A DNA stretch of 64,000 nucleotides from Actinomycetes bacterium (GTDB taxonomy: Bacteria > Actinomycetota > Actinomycetes > Mycobacteriales > Mycobacteriaceae). The position numbers and the translations under genes are program-made. The notes beneath the pieces are model-generated. The model ran no database searches. It had not been told where the DNA came from and saw only the letters and a list, made by a program, of their open reading frames with translations. Below are positions 27,529-37,535 of this stretch, piece by piece. Position 1 is the stretch's first letter. Each line of letters begins with the position of its first letter. The stretch spans positions 45,056 through 109,055 of the forward strand of contig JAEWRC010000080.1 in the NCBI GenBank assembly GCA_023460175.1. Direction: 5' to 3'.

Positions 27529-28920
27529 GTGGAGCAATGGGCCTTCCCCGCCAAGTACGACAACAGCTACTTCCCCGAAGCTGACAGCCCGTACTGGTTC
27601 CGCGAACGCGAAACCATGGATCCCGAGCTGCGCGCCGAGAAGGTGCTGGTCCGGCTACGCGAGGTGATGCGCTACGCGTACGCCACCTCCGGCTTCTACC
27701 GGCGCAAGTGGGACGACGCCGGCATCAACCCCGAGGACATCACCTCCTGGGAGGCGTTCGAATCGGTCCCGGTGGTCACCAAGGCCGAGATGCGTCAGTC
27801 CCAGCTCGACCACCCGCCGTTCGGCGACTACCTGTGCGCCCCGGAGTCGGAGATCCACCACATCCACGGCACCTCCGGCACCACCGGCACGCCCACCGCG
27901 TTCGCGGTCAGCCGCCACGACTGGGACACCATCGCCAACAACCACGCCCGCATCATGTGGGGCATGGGCCTGCGGCCCGGCGACACGGTGTTCATCGCCG
28001 CGGTGTTCAGCCTCTACCTCGGCTCCTGGGGTGCGCTCTCCGGCGCGGAACGCCTGCACTGCAAGGCATTCCCGTTCGGCGCCGGCGCCCCGGGCATGAC
28101 CGCCCGCGCGGTGCGGTGGCTGCGGGCCAGCAAGCCCAAGGGTTTCTACGCCACCCCGTCGTACGCGCTGCGGCTGGCCGAGGTGGCCCAGGCCGAGGGC
28201 GTCGATCCGCGCGAGTTCGAGATCGGCGTCATGTTCTTCTCCGGTGAGCCCGGCGCGTCGATCCCGTCGGTGCGCAACGCGATCGCCGAAGCCTATGGCG
28301 CCCGCGTGGTCGACTGCGGGACCATGGCAGAGATGACGCCCTTCATGAGCGCATCGGCCACCGCCGGCACCCCGGAGGGAATGCTGCTGTACCAGGACAT
28401 CGTGCACCACGAGATCTGCGATCCCACCACGTATCGGCCGGTGCCGTACGGCGGGGAGGGAACTCCGGTCTACACCCACCTGGAACGCACCTCGCAGCCG
28501 ATGATCCGCCTGGCCTCCAACGACCTGAGCAGCTGGGTCTACGAGGAAAACCCCTGCGGGCGAACCTATCCCCGACTCCCCCGCGGCGTGTACGGGCGGA
28601 TCGACGACATGATCCACATCCGCGGCGAGAACGTCTACCCCACCGAGATCGAGAACGTGTTGCGCGGCCTGGACCACTACGGCGGCGAGCACCGGATCAT
28701 CGTCACCCGCACCGGATCGATGGACGAGTTGCACGTCGAGGCCGAATGCGTGCACACCGCCAACGACCCCACCGCACTCGAGTTGTTCAAGAAGACCGCC
28801 GCCACCGAACTGCAGTCCATGCTGGGCCTGCGGGTCTCGGTCGACACGGTTCCGCAGCACACCTTTGACCGCACCGACCACAAGGCCCGACGCGTCGACG
28901 ATCGTCGCGCCCTCGTCTGA
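27529..28920 (+). CDS. Phenylacetate-CoA ligase-like (PaaK family) acyl-CoA ligase
   Basis: A 463-residue adenylate-forming enzyme that would activate an aromatic or other carboxylic acid to its CoA thioester. The phosphate loop is IHGTSGTTGTPTAF; the GTMAEMTPF segment and the C-terminal GRIDDMIHIRGENVYPTEIE hinge are PaaK-like rather than FadD-like. I start it at the GTG at 27529 with GAGGAGAG upstream; a longer frame from 27433 has a poorly conserved N-terminus. It is the first gene of a four-gene operon and divergent from the GntR gene. The substrate is unknown. Confidence 0.85.
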   Translation: MEQWAFPAKYDNSYFPEADSPYWFRERETMDPELRAEKVLVRLREVMRYAYATSGFYRRKWDDAGINPEDITSWEAFESVPVVTKAEMRQSQLDHPPFGDYLCAPESEIHHIHGTSGTTGTPTAFAVSRHDWDTIANNHARIMWGMGLRPGDTVFIAAVFSLYLGSWGALSGAERLHCKAFPFGAGAPGMTARAVRWLRASKPKGFYATPSYALRLAEVAQAEGVDPREFEIGVMFFSGEPGASIPSVRNAIAEAYGARVVDCGTMAEMTPFMSASATAGTPEGMLLYQDIVHHEICDPTTYRPVPYGGEGTPVYTHLERTSQPMIRLASNDLSSWVYEENPCGRTYPRLPRGVYGRIDDMIHIRGENVYPTEIENVLRGLDHYGGEHRIIVTRTGSMDELHVEAECVHTANDPTALELFKKTAATELQSMLGLRVSVDTVPQHTFDRTDHKARRVDDRRALV

Positions 28921-28946
28921 CCGTCCCCACCCGACAGGACCCCCCG

Positions 28947-30289
28947 ATGACAACTCCGTCCGCCCCAACGCATCTCCCCGACAGCGCGGAGGTGAATGCC
29001 GTCTACCGCAAGGTGTCGTGGCGGCTGATCCCGTTCCTGTTCATCTGCTACACCGCCGCTTACCTCGACCGCGTCAACGTCGGGTTCGCCAAGCTGCAGA
29101 TGCTCGACGAACTGAAGTTCAGCGACGCCGTGTACGGCCTCGGCGCCGGCATGTTCTTCGTCGGCTACATCATCTTCGAGGTACCCAGCAACGTCATCCT
29201 GCAGAAGGTCGGCGCCAAGCTCTGGATCGCCCGGATCATGTTCACCTGGGCGATCATCTCCGGCGCCATGGCGCTGGTGACCACCCCGATGATGTTCTAC
29301 GTCCTGCGGTTCCTGCTCGGCGTCGCCGAGGCGGGCTTCATCCCGGGCATCCTGTTCTACCTGACGAAGTGGTACCCGGCGGCCCGGCGCGGACGGGTGT
29401 TCGCGCTGTTCCTGGCGGCCATCCCCGTCGCGTCGATCTTCGGCGGACCGCTGTCGGGCTGGATCCTGCAGACCTTCCACGGCTCCGGCGGGCTGTCGGG
29501 CTGGCAGTGGATGTTCATCATCGAGGCCATCCCGTCGCTGCTGCTGACCTTCGCGGTGCTCAAGTGGCTGGACAACTCCCACAAGTCCGCCAAGTGGCTG
29601 ACCGACCGCGAGAAGTTCGTCGTCGAGCACTCGCTGGCCGAGGACGTCCCGGTGGAGGGCCACGCGCACAGCTTCGGCGCCGCGATGCGCAGCGGCAAGG
29701 TGTGGCTGCTGTCGGTCATCTACTTCACCATCTGCATGGGCATCTACGTCAACAGCTTCTGGTTGCCGACCATCATCCAGCGCTCCGGCGTCAGCAGCGC
29801 GCTGACCATCGGGCTGCTGACCGCGGTGCCCTACACCGTGGCGGTGATCGCGATGATCGTCAACAGCTCGCACGCAGACCGGACCGGAGAACGCCGCTGG
29901 CACACCATCGTTCCGACGCTGGTCACCGCCGGTGGCCTGATACTCACCGGCATCTACGCCGGCAGCCCGCTGATGGCCCTGGTGGGTCTGGTCCTCGCCG
30001 CCGCGGGCGCCTCCACCGCCCAGGCCGCCTTCTGGAGCCTGCCCGCGGCCTTCATGTCCGGGGTCGCCGCCGCGGCCGGCATCGCGCTGGTCAACTCGGT
30101 GGGCAACATCGCCGGACTGGTCAGCACGTCGGTGGTCGGCTGGATGAGCAACGTCACCGGTAGCACCACGTCGAGCCTGTACGCCATCGCCGCACTGATG
30201 GTGGTGGGCGCCCTGCTGATTCTGACGATCCCCGCGAAGGTCGTCAACGACAAGGGCCTGGCCGACACCGAAGAGAAGAAAGTGGTCGC

Positions 30290-30293
<4 letters not shown>
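28947..30293 (+). CDS. MFS transporter, anion:cation symporter family
   Basis: A 448-residue membrane protein with 12 predicted helices. The N-terminal pattern RLIPFLFICYTAAYLDRVNV with FAKLQM is characteristic of the ACS family (phthalate, hydroxyphenylacetate, hexuronate and tartrate permeases). Placed between the acyl-CoA ligase and the acyl-CoA dehydrogenase, it is likely to import the carboxylic acid that the ligase activates. Its stop overlaps the next start (ATGA at 30290-30293). Confidence 0.9.
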
Positions 30294-31446
<1,153 letters not shown>

Positions 31447-31450
<4 letters not shown>

Positions 31451-32178
31451 ACACCGCGCTGATCACCGGGGCCTCCCGCGGTATCGGCCTGGGCATCGCG
31501 CGCATGCTCGCCGAACAGGGCTACGGCCTGACCATCACCGCACGCGGGCAGGAGCGGCTGGACTCCGTGGCCGACGAGTTGCGCGCCCTCGGTGCCGCCG
31601 ACGTCGTCACCGTGGCCGCCGACCTCGCCGACGAGGCCGCATCCACCGACATCGCCGCCGCGCACGCCGCACGGTTCGACCGGCTCGACGCGCTGATCCT
31701 CAACGCGGGGGTCGGCAGCGCCGGCAACATCGCCGAGTTCCCGATGAAGCGCTACGACAAGACCTTTGCCGTCGACGTCCGGGCGCCGTTCATGCTGCTG
31801 CAGCAGTGCCTGCCACTGCTGCGCACCACCGCGGCCGACAGCCCGCGGGGCGCGCGGGTGATCGCGCTCGGGTCGATCACCGGGGTGTACGCCGAGCCCG
31901 GGCTGGCCGCCTACGGGGCCGCCAAGGCCGCGATGAACTCGCTGATCGAGACGCTCAACGTCGAGGAATCCGGCGCCGGTATCAGCGGCACCGCGATCGC
32001 GCCGGCGTTCGTCGACACCGACATGTCGGCCTGGACCCGCGAATCGGTCCCGCAGGAGTCGATGCTCGGGGTGCAGGACATCGTGGAGATCGCGGCCATG
32101 GTGCTGCGCCTGTCACGTCAGGCGGTCATCCCGAAGATCGTCGTCGGCCGCGCCGGGACCGACGGGTACCGGGCGTAG
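31447..32178 (+). CDS. Short-chain dehydrogenase/reductase
   Basis: A 243-residue classical SDR. The nucleotide-binding motif is TGASRGIGLGIA, NAGV is present, and the catalytic Ser-Tyr-Lys is in the GSITG and YGAAKAAM segments. The Arg in ITARGQER suggests NADP(H). It is the last gene of the ligase-transporter-dehydrogenase operon and probably oxidises a hydroxyacyl-CoA or reduces a ketone in the same route. It is convergent with the next SDR gene. Confidence 0.87.
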
Positions 32179-32250
32179 ACCGGGCACAGTTTCGCCGCCG
32201 TCAGTGTCGCCGAGACGGCAGCTTCATCCGCCGCCGCGGCCCCCGAGCCC

Positions 32251-33669
32251 CTACCAGTTGCTCACCGCGTAGTCCTTCAGGAAGCACCCGTAGAGATCCT
32301 CGCCGGCCTCCCCGCGCACGATCGGGTCGTATACCCGGGCCGCGCCGTCGACCAGGTCCAACGGGGCGTGGAAGCCCTCCTCGGCCAGCCGCAGCTTGGT
32401 GGGGTGGGGACGTTCGTCGGTGATCCAGCCGGTGTCCACGGCGGTCATCAAAATTCCGTCCTCCGAGAGCATTTCGGCCGCGCTGGTGCGGGTGAGCATG
32501 TTCAGCGCGGCCTTGGCCATGTTGGTGTGCGGGTGCCCGGGGCCCTTGTACCCGCGGCTGAACTGGCCCTCCATCGCCGAGACGTTCACCACGTACTTGC
32601 GCCGCGCGGTCGAGGCGGCCAGCGCGCCACGCAGCCGGCTGATCAAGATGAACGGCGCGGTCTGGTTGCACAGCTGCACCTCGAGCAGTTCCAGCGCGTC
32701 CACCTCGTGCACGCGCTGGGTCCAGCTGTTGACTGGGGCGGTGTCCGGCAGCAGCCCACCGGCGTCGATCGCGGTCCCGGCGGCGATCCGCGCCGGGGAG
32801 GCACTGCGCGCCACCAGGGCGAGTTCGGTCAGGGCGTGCGGTTGCTGGTGTTCGGCCAGGCTGCCGGCCAACGCGGCGGGATGGGCGTCGCTGACGTGGT
32901 CGAAGGTGATCACGTCGACCAGTTCCGGGGCCGGGGTCCGCTCGGCCTCGACCAGCGCGGCGTAGGAGCCGGGCGCGCGGCGCACGGTCTGGGCGGCGTT
33001 GTTGATCAGGATGTCCAGCGGGCCCCGCTCGGCCACGGCGTCGGCCAGCGCGACCACCTGCGCCGGGTCCCGCAGGTCGATGCCGACCACGCGCAGCCGG
33101 TGCAGCCAGTCGGCGCTGTCGGGCATGCCCGCGAACCGGCGCACCGCGTCGTTGGGGAACCGGGTGGTGACGGTGGTGTGGGCACCGTCACGCAGCAGGC
33201 GCAGCGCGATGTACATGCCGATCTTCGCGCGCCCGCCGGTGAGCAGGGCGTTGCGGCCGGTCAGGTCGGTGCGCGCGTCGCGTTTGCTGTGGTTGAAGGC
33301 GGCGCACTGCGGGCAGAGCTGGTGGTAGAACGCGTCGACCACGGTGTAGCGGTTCTTGCAGACGTAGCAGGCCCGCGACCGCTGCAGCGTGCCGGCGGTG
33401 GCACCCACCGCCGTGGACACCAGCGGCAGCCCCTGGGTCTCGTCGTCGATGCGCCCCGGCGCCCCGGTGGCCGTGGCGGCGGTGACGGCGTCGTCGGCCG
33501 CGGCGATGGCGTCGCGCTTGGCGTGGCGGCGGGCGATCTTCACCGACTTCCACAGGCTCGCCGTGGCGCGGCGCACCGCGACGGCGTCGGGGTGCTCGGG
33601 CGGCAGCGACTCGACCTCGGCAAGCACCCGCAGGCACAATTTCAGCTGTTCAGGATCGATCGCGGTCAC
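32251..33669 (-). CDS. SDR-type oxidoreductase carrying a zinc-binding motif
   Basis: A 472-residue protein with an unusual layout. Residues ~1-95 are helical; residues ~100-125 hold CYVCKNRY and LCPQCAAF, a CX2C...CX2C zinc-ribbon pattern; the remainder is an SDR fold with ALLTGGRAKIG (TGGXXXIG), NNAAQ and a late catalytic region around NVSAMEGQFSRGYKGPGHPH, in which the expected YXXXK is shifted to YKGPGHPHTNMAK. The zinc motif before a Rossmann fold suggests a protein- or nucleic-acid-binding role. Its start overlaps the desaturase stop by 4 bp, so they form an operon. Function unknown. Confidence 0.75.
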   Translation of the reverse strand: MTAIDPEQLKLCLRVLAEVESLPPEHPDAVAVRRATASLWKSVKIARRHAKRDAIAAADDAVTAATATGAPGRIDDETQGLPLVSTAVGATAGTLQRSRACYVCKNRYTVVDAFYHQLCPQCAAFNHSKRDARTDLTGRNALLTGGRAKIGMYIALRLLRDGAHTTVTTRFPNDAVRRFAGMPDSADWLHRLRVVGIDLRDPAQVVALADAVAERGPLDILINNAAQTVRRAPGSYAALVEAERTPAPELVDVITFDHVSDAHPAALAGSLAEHQQPHALTELALVARSASPARIAAGTAIDAGGLLPDTAPVNSWTQRVHEVDALELLEVQLCNQTAPFILISRLRGALAASTARRKYVVNVSAMEGQFSRGYKGPGHPHTNMAKAALNMLTRTSAAEMLSEDGILMTAVDTGWITDERPHPTKLRLAEEGFHAPLDLVDGAARVYDPIVRGEAGEDLYGCFLKDYAVSNW

Positions 33670-34814
33670 GCTGGAAGGGTACGGGGGCCTCCCAGGAACT
33701 TGCGCTCCGAGGCCGTCTCCGGTGCGTCGTCGGCCGTGGCGGTCAGGAACCGATCGGGCAGCGCCAGCTTGAGGATGGTGCGCTGGGTCAGAAAGAACTG
33801 CCGCGCAAAAGATCCGGTGGTGTAGGGCAGGTCGTACTTGTCGCAGAGCTCACGGACCCGCTTGGCGATCTGGGCGTAGCGGTTGCTGGGCAGGTCGGGA
33901 AACAGATGGTGCTCGATCTGGTAGCAGAGGTTGCCGCTGGCGAAGGCCAGCACCGGACCCGCGTCGAAGTTCGCCGTCCCGAGCATCTGGCGCAGATACC
34001 AGTCCGACTTGGTCTCGTCGGCCAGGGCGGCCTCGGTGAACTTCTCGGCCCCGTCGGGAAAATGCCCGCAGAAGATCACCGCGTAGGCCCACAGGTTGCG
34101 CAGGACGCTGGCCACGAGGTTCGCGGTCAGGGTGCGCCGCCACCGGCGGCCGCTCAGCGCCGGCAACAGCAGGTAGTCCTTGGCCAGCTGCCGTCGCGTC
34201 TTGCGCATCAAAGCCGCGCTCTGCGAAGACCTTTCGGCATCGGAATCGGCGCGCTCGTGTTCGGAGTGCAGCCCGTGCATGGCGATGCCCCACTCGAAGA
34301 CGAGGGCCAGCAACAGGTTGCGCACCGGCTGGGCGAGCCACTTGCGCCGCCACGGCTCGTCGCGCGAGACCCGCATGATGCCGAAGCCCAGGTCGTCGTC
34401 GACGCCGTGGACGTTGGTGAACATGTGATGCCGATAGTTGTGGGAGTAGCGCCACTGCGACGACACCCCGGCCATGTCCCATTCCCAGGTGTTGGAGTGG
34501 ATCTCCGGGTCGTTCATCCAGTCCCACTGGCCGTGCCCGATGTTGTGGCCGAGTTCCATGTTCTCGACGCTCTTGGCCACCGCCAGCGACACCGCACCCA
34601 GCGCCCAGGTGGTCTTGGAGCGGCTGCTGAAGATCAGCAACCGCGCGGCCGCGTCCAGCGCCCGTTGGAATCGGATGGTGCGGTGGATGTAGGCGGCGTC
34701 GCGCGCACCGAGCGAGCTCTCGATGTCGGCACGGATCGAATCCAGCTCGGCACCGAGCGCATCGATATCCGTGCGGCTCAGGTGCGCGTAGCTCGCGACG
34801 TCGGTAATGGCCAT
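33666..34814 (-). CDS. Membrane fatty acid desaturase (DesA3/linoleoyl-CoA desaturase type)
   Basis: A 382-residue di-iron membrane enzyme. The three histidine boxes are HNIGH (about residue 94), HNYRHH (about residue 126) and QIEHH (about residue 315), and hydrophobic helices lie between them. It would introduce a double bond into long-chain acyl groups with electrons from a ferredoxin- or flavin-type reductase. In M. tuberculosis desA3 is beside its reductase gene (Rv3230c); no reductase is adjacent here. It is co-transcribed with the zinc-motif SDR downstream and divergent from the NYN-domain gene. Confidence 0.87.
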   Translation of the reverse strand: MAITDVASYAHLSRTDIDALGAELDSIRADIESSLGARDAAYIHRTIRFQRALDAAARLLIFSSRSKTTWALGAVSLAVAKSVENMELGHNIGHGQWDWMNDPEIHSNTWEWDMAGVSSQWRYSHNYRHHMFTNVHGVDDDLGFGIMRVSRDEPWRRKWLAQPVRNLLLALVFEWGIAMHGLHSEHERADSDAERSSQSAALMRKTRRQLAKDYLLLPALSGRRWRRTLTANLVASVLRNLWAYAVIFCGHFPDGAEKFTEAALADETKSDWYLRQMLGTANFDAGPVLAFASGNLCYQIEHHLFPDLPSNRYAQIAKRVRELCDKYDLPYTTGSFARQFFLTQRTILKLALPDRFLTATADDAPETASERKFLGGPRTLPA

Positions 34815-34914
34815 GAATGTCCTGGGGTCAGCGTGAGGTTGTGGGTCGGCGTTCCGGACTGTGGTTTACCAACACTGCAACCGTACCCGTAGTCCGTCGA
34901 CCAGACTGGTCCCC

Positions 34915-35781
34915 ATGACAGAAACTGGAGTGACACGCGTCGCTGTGTATCTGGACTTCGACAACATCGTGATTTCTCGATATGACCAGGTCAACGGGCG
35001 TAGTTCGTTCCAGCGCGACCGGGCCAAGAATCCCCCCGACCACGCCGAGCGGTTCGACCGCGCCACCGTGGACGTCGGCGCCATCATCGACTTCGCCTCC
35101 TCGTTCGGCACGCTGGTGCTGACCCGGGCCTATGCGGACTGGTCGGCGGAGATCAACGCCGCCTACCGCGACCAGCTGGTGGGACGCGCGGTCGACCTGG
35201 TGCAGCTGTTCCCGGCCGCGGCCTACGGCAAGAACGGCGCGGACATCCGGCTGGCCGTCGACGCCGTGGAGGACATGTTCCGGCTGCCGGACCTGACGCA
35301 CGTGGTGATCGTCGCCGGCGACTCCGACTACATCGCGCTGGCGCAGCGCTGCAAGCGGCTGGGTCGTTACGTGGTGGCCATCGGGGTGGCCGGGTCGTCG
35401 AGCCGCTCGCTGGCCGCCGCGTGCGACGAGTTCGTCACCTACGACGCGCTGCCGGGCGTCCCGGTGTTCGAGCCGGCGCCCACCGAGGAGTCGTCGCCGA
35501 AGCACCGCAAGCGCTCGGCCAAGGCCGCCAAGGAGCCCGATCCGCAGGCCGCGGCCACCGCGCTGCTGACCCGCGCGCTGCAGATCGGGTTGGAGAAGGA
35601 CGACGTCGAGTGGCTGCACAACTCGGCGGTGAAGGCGCAGATGAAGCGCATGGACCCGTCGTTCAGCGAGAAGTCGTTGGGCTACAAGTCCTTCAGCGAC
35701 TTCCTGCGGTCGCGCCCGGAGGTGGAGTTGGACGAGAGCTCGACCACGCGGATGGTGCGGCTGAAGGATTCTTCCGGCTAG
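34915..35781 (+). CDS. NYN-domain ribonuclease with an OST-HTH/LOTUS-like tail
   Basis: A 288-residue protein. The start is the ATG at 34915 (MTETGVTRVAVYLDFDN). The N-terminal NYN/PIN-like nuclease has acidic residues in VYLDFDNI, KNGADIRLAVDA and IVAGDSDYIALA, the Asp tetrad that binds metal. After a charged linker rich in K and A comes a ~70-residue LOTUS/OST-HTH-like domain (LLTRALQIGLEKDDVEWLHNS and KSFSDFLRSR) that binds RNA in related proteins. A role in RNA decay or processing is likely. Its stop is only 1 bp from the convergent fadD stop. Confidence 0.85.
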   Translation: MTETGVTRVAVYLDFDNIVISRYDQVNGRSSFQRDRAKNPPDHAERFDRATVDVGAIIDFASSFGTLVLTRAYADWSAEINAAYRDQLVGRAVDLVQLFPAAAYGKNGADIRLAVDAVEDMFRLPDLTHVVIVAGDSDYIALAQRCKRLGRYVVAIGVAGSSSRSLAAACDEFVTYDALPGVPVFEPAPTEESSPKHRKRSAKAAKEPDPQAAATALLTRALQIGLEKDDVEWLHNSAVKAQMKRMDPSFSEKSLGYKSFSDFLRSRPEVELDESSTTRMVRLKDSSG

Positions 35782-35806
35782 GTCACTGCGCTTCTTCTCG
35801 GCGCAG
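35782..35806. repeat. 25-bp direct repeat, copy 1 (fadD 3' end)
   Basis: GTCACTGCGCTTCTTCTC followed by GGCGCAG; identical to 40922-40946 except for one base (C versus A at the eighth position). This copy includes the stop codon and last residues (LRREEAQ) of the fadD gene. Confidence 0.75.
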
Positions 35807-37423
35807 CTGTTCGACCGCGCGCTCGCGGAGTTCGATCTTGCGGACCTTGCCCGTGACGGTCATGGGGTAGTCGTCGATCACCGCGATGTGGCGGGGGATC
35901 TTGTAGTGCGCGATCCGGCCCGCGCAGAACTCGCGGATGGACTCGGCGGTGGGCGGCGCGGCGCCCTCCCTGATCCGCAGCCACGCCATCAGCTCCTCCC
36001 CGTAGCGCTCGTCGGGCACCCCGACCACCTGGGCATCGATGACGTCGGGGTGCTGGTAGAGGAATTCCTCGATCTCGCGCGGGTACACGTTCTCGCCGCC
36101 GCGGATCACCATGTCCTTGATCCGGCCGGTGATCGCCACGTACCCGTCGTCGTCCATAACGGCGATATCCCCGGTGTGCATCCAGCCGTCGGCGTCGAGC
36201 ACCTCGGCGGTCTTCTTCGGATCGTTCCAGTAGCCGGCCATCACGCTGTAGCCGCGGGTGCACAGTTCGCCGGGTGCACCGCGCACCACGATCTCCCCGG
36301 AATCGGGGTCGACGACCTTGATCTCGAGGTGCGGGCCGGCCGTGCCGACCGTGCCGGTGCGCTGGGCCAGCGTGTCGGAGGGGCGGGTCTGAGTGGAGAC
36401 CGGGGAGGTCTCGGTCATGCCGTAGCAGATGGCGACCTCACCCATGTTCATCTGCTCGATGACCTGGGTCATCACCACCTCGGGGCACGGTGAGCCGGCC
36501 ATGATCCCGGTCCGCAGGCTGCCGAGGTCGTAGGAGTCGAGGTTCTCGAGCGCCAGCTCGGCGATGAACATCGTCGGCACCCCGTACAGCGAGGTGCATC
36601 GTTCGGCCGACACCGCCGCCAGGGTGGCGGCCGGGTCGAAACCCGGCGCGGGGATGACCATCGTCGAGCCGTGCGAGGTGCACGCCAGGTTGCCCATCAC
36701 CATCCCGAAGCAGTGGTAGAACGGGACCGGGATGCAGACCCGGTCGTGTTCGGTGTAGCCGACGCCCTCGCCGACGAAGTAACCGTTGTTGAGGATGTTG
36801 CTGTGGGTCAGCTTGGCCCCCTTGGGGAATCCCGTTGTGCCCGAGGTGTATTGGATGTTGATCGGGTCGTGCGGCGTGAGGCCCGCGGCGACGTCGGCCA
36901 GCGCCGCGTCGTCGATCGGGGACGCCGCCAGCGATTGCCACGCATCGGATCCGACGATGATGACGTCCTGCAGCTCCGGACACTTGCCGGCCACCGCGGC
37001 GAGCATGGCCTCGTAGTCGGACGTCTTGAACGACGACGCCGCGATCACGGTGCGAATCCCGGACTGGTTCAGCACATACTCGAGTTCCTTGACCTGGTAG
37101 GCCGGGTTGATGGTGACGAGAATGGCACCGATGCGCGCCGAGGCGTACTGCACCAACGTCCACTCGGCGGTGTTCGGGGACCAGATGCCCACGCGGTCAC
37201 CGGGACGCAGACCCAGCGCCAGCAGCCCGCTGGCGATGCGACGCGTGTCCTCCGCGAACTCACGGTAGGTCCACCGGCGGCCGGTGCTGACCTCGACGAG
37301 GGCTTCCCGATCGCCGAAGGCGGCGACCATCCGGTCGAGATTGGCGCCGATCGTCTCCGTGAGCAGGGGTGTGTCCGTGCTGCCCTTCACGTACGACGCC
37401 GCGCTGTGCTCTTTCAGGGCCAC
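35783..37423 (-). CDS. Fatty-acyl-CoA synthetase (FadD35-like)
   Basis: A 546-residue adenylate-forming ligase. The AMP-binding motif is YTSGTTGFPKGAK; further motifs are YGMTETSPVS, GWMHTGDIAVMDDDGY and the hinge GRIKDMVIRGGENVYPREIE, with the catalytic Lys in MTVTGKVRK near the C-terminus. I place the start at the GTG at 37423, with AGGAG 10 bp upstream, instead of the longer frame from 37519, which would run over the divergent promoter. It is divergent from the Baeyer-Villiger monooxygenase and would activate a free fatty or steroid side-chain acid. Confidence 0.88.
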   Translation of the reverse strand: MALKEHSAASYVKGSTDTPLLTETIGANLDRMVAAFGDREALVEVSTGRRWTYREFAEDTRRIASGLLALGLRPGDRVGIWSPNTAEWTLVQYASARIGAILVTINPAYQVKELEYVLNQSGIRTVIAASSFKTSDYEAMLAAVAGKCPELQDVIIVGSDAWQSLAASPIDDAALADVAAGLTPHDPINIQYTSGTTGFPKGAKLTHSNILNNGYFVGEGVGYTEHDRVCIPVPFYHCFGMVMGNLACTSHGSTMVIPAPGFDPAATLAAVSAERCTSLYGVPTMFIAELALENLDSYDLGSLRTGIMAGSPCPEVVMTQVIEQMNMGEVAICYGMTETSPVSTQTRPSDTLAQRTGTVGTAGPHLEIKVVDPDSGEIVVRGAPGELCTRGYSVMAGYWNDPKKTAEVLDADGWMHTGDIAVMDDDGYVAITGRIKDMVIRGGENVYPREIEEFLYQHPDVIDAQVVGVPDERYGEELMAWLRIREGAAPPTAESIREFCAGRIAHYKIPRHIAVIDDYPMTVTGKVRKIELRERAVEQLRREEAQ

Positions 37424-37535
37424 TGCCAAGCTCCTCGGGTCGACGGGCGGGCCATCCCCGCCTCTTGTGATCCAAGTTACTATATGACATAGTGTTCGCA
37501 ATACTCGACGATGTGTCAATTATTGAGAGGCACCC
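37424..37535. promoter_or_regulatory. Divergent promoter region between fadD and the monooxygenase
   Basis: A 112-bp AT-rich gap. It contains short inverted repeats, including ACTAT-ATGAC-ATAGT and AGTGTT-CGC-AATACT (both about 37477-37505), which are plausible sites for the TetR regulator encoded downstream. TTGAGAGG at about 37522-37529 is the ribosome site of the monooxygenase. Confidence 0.45.
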
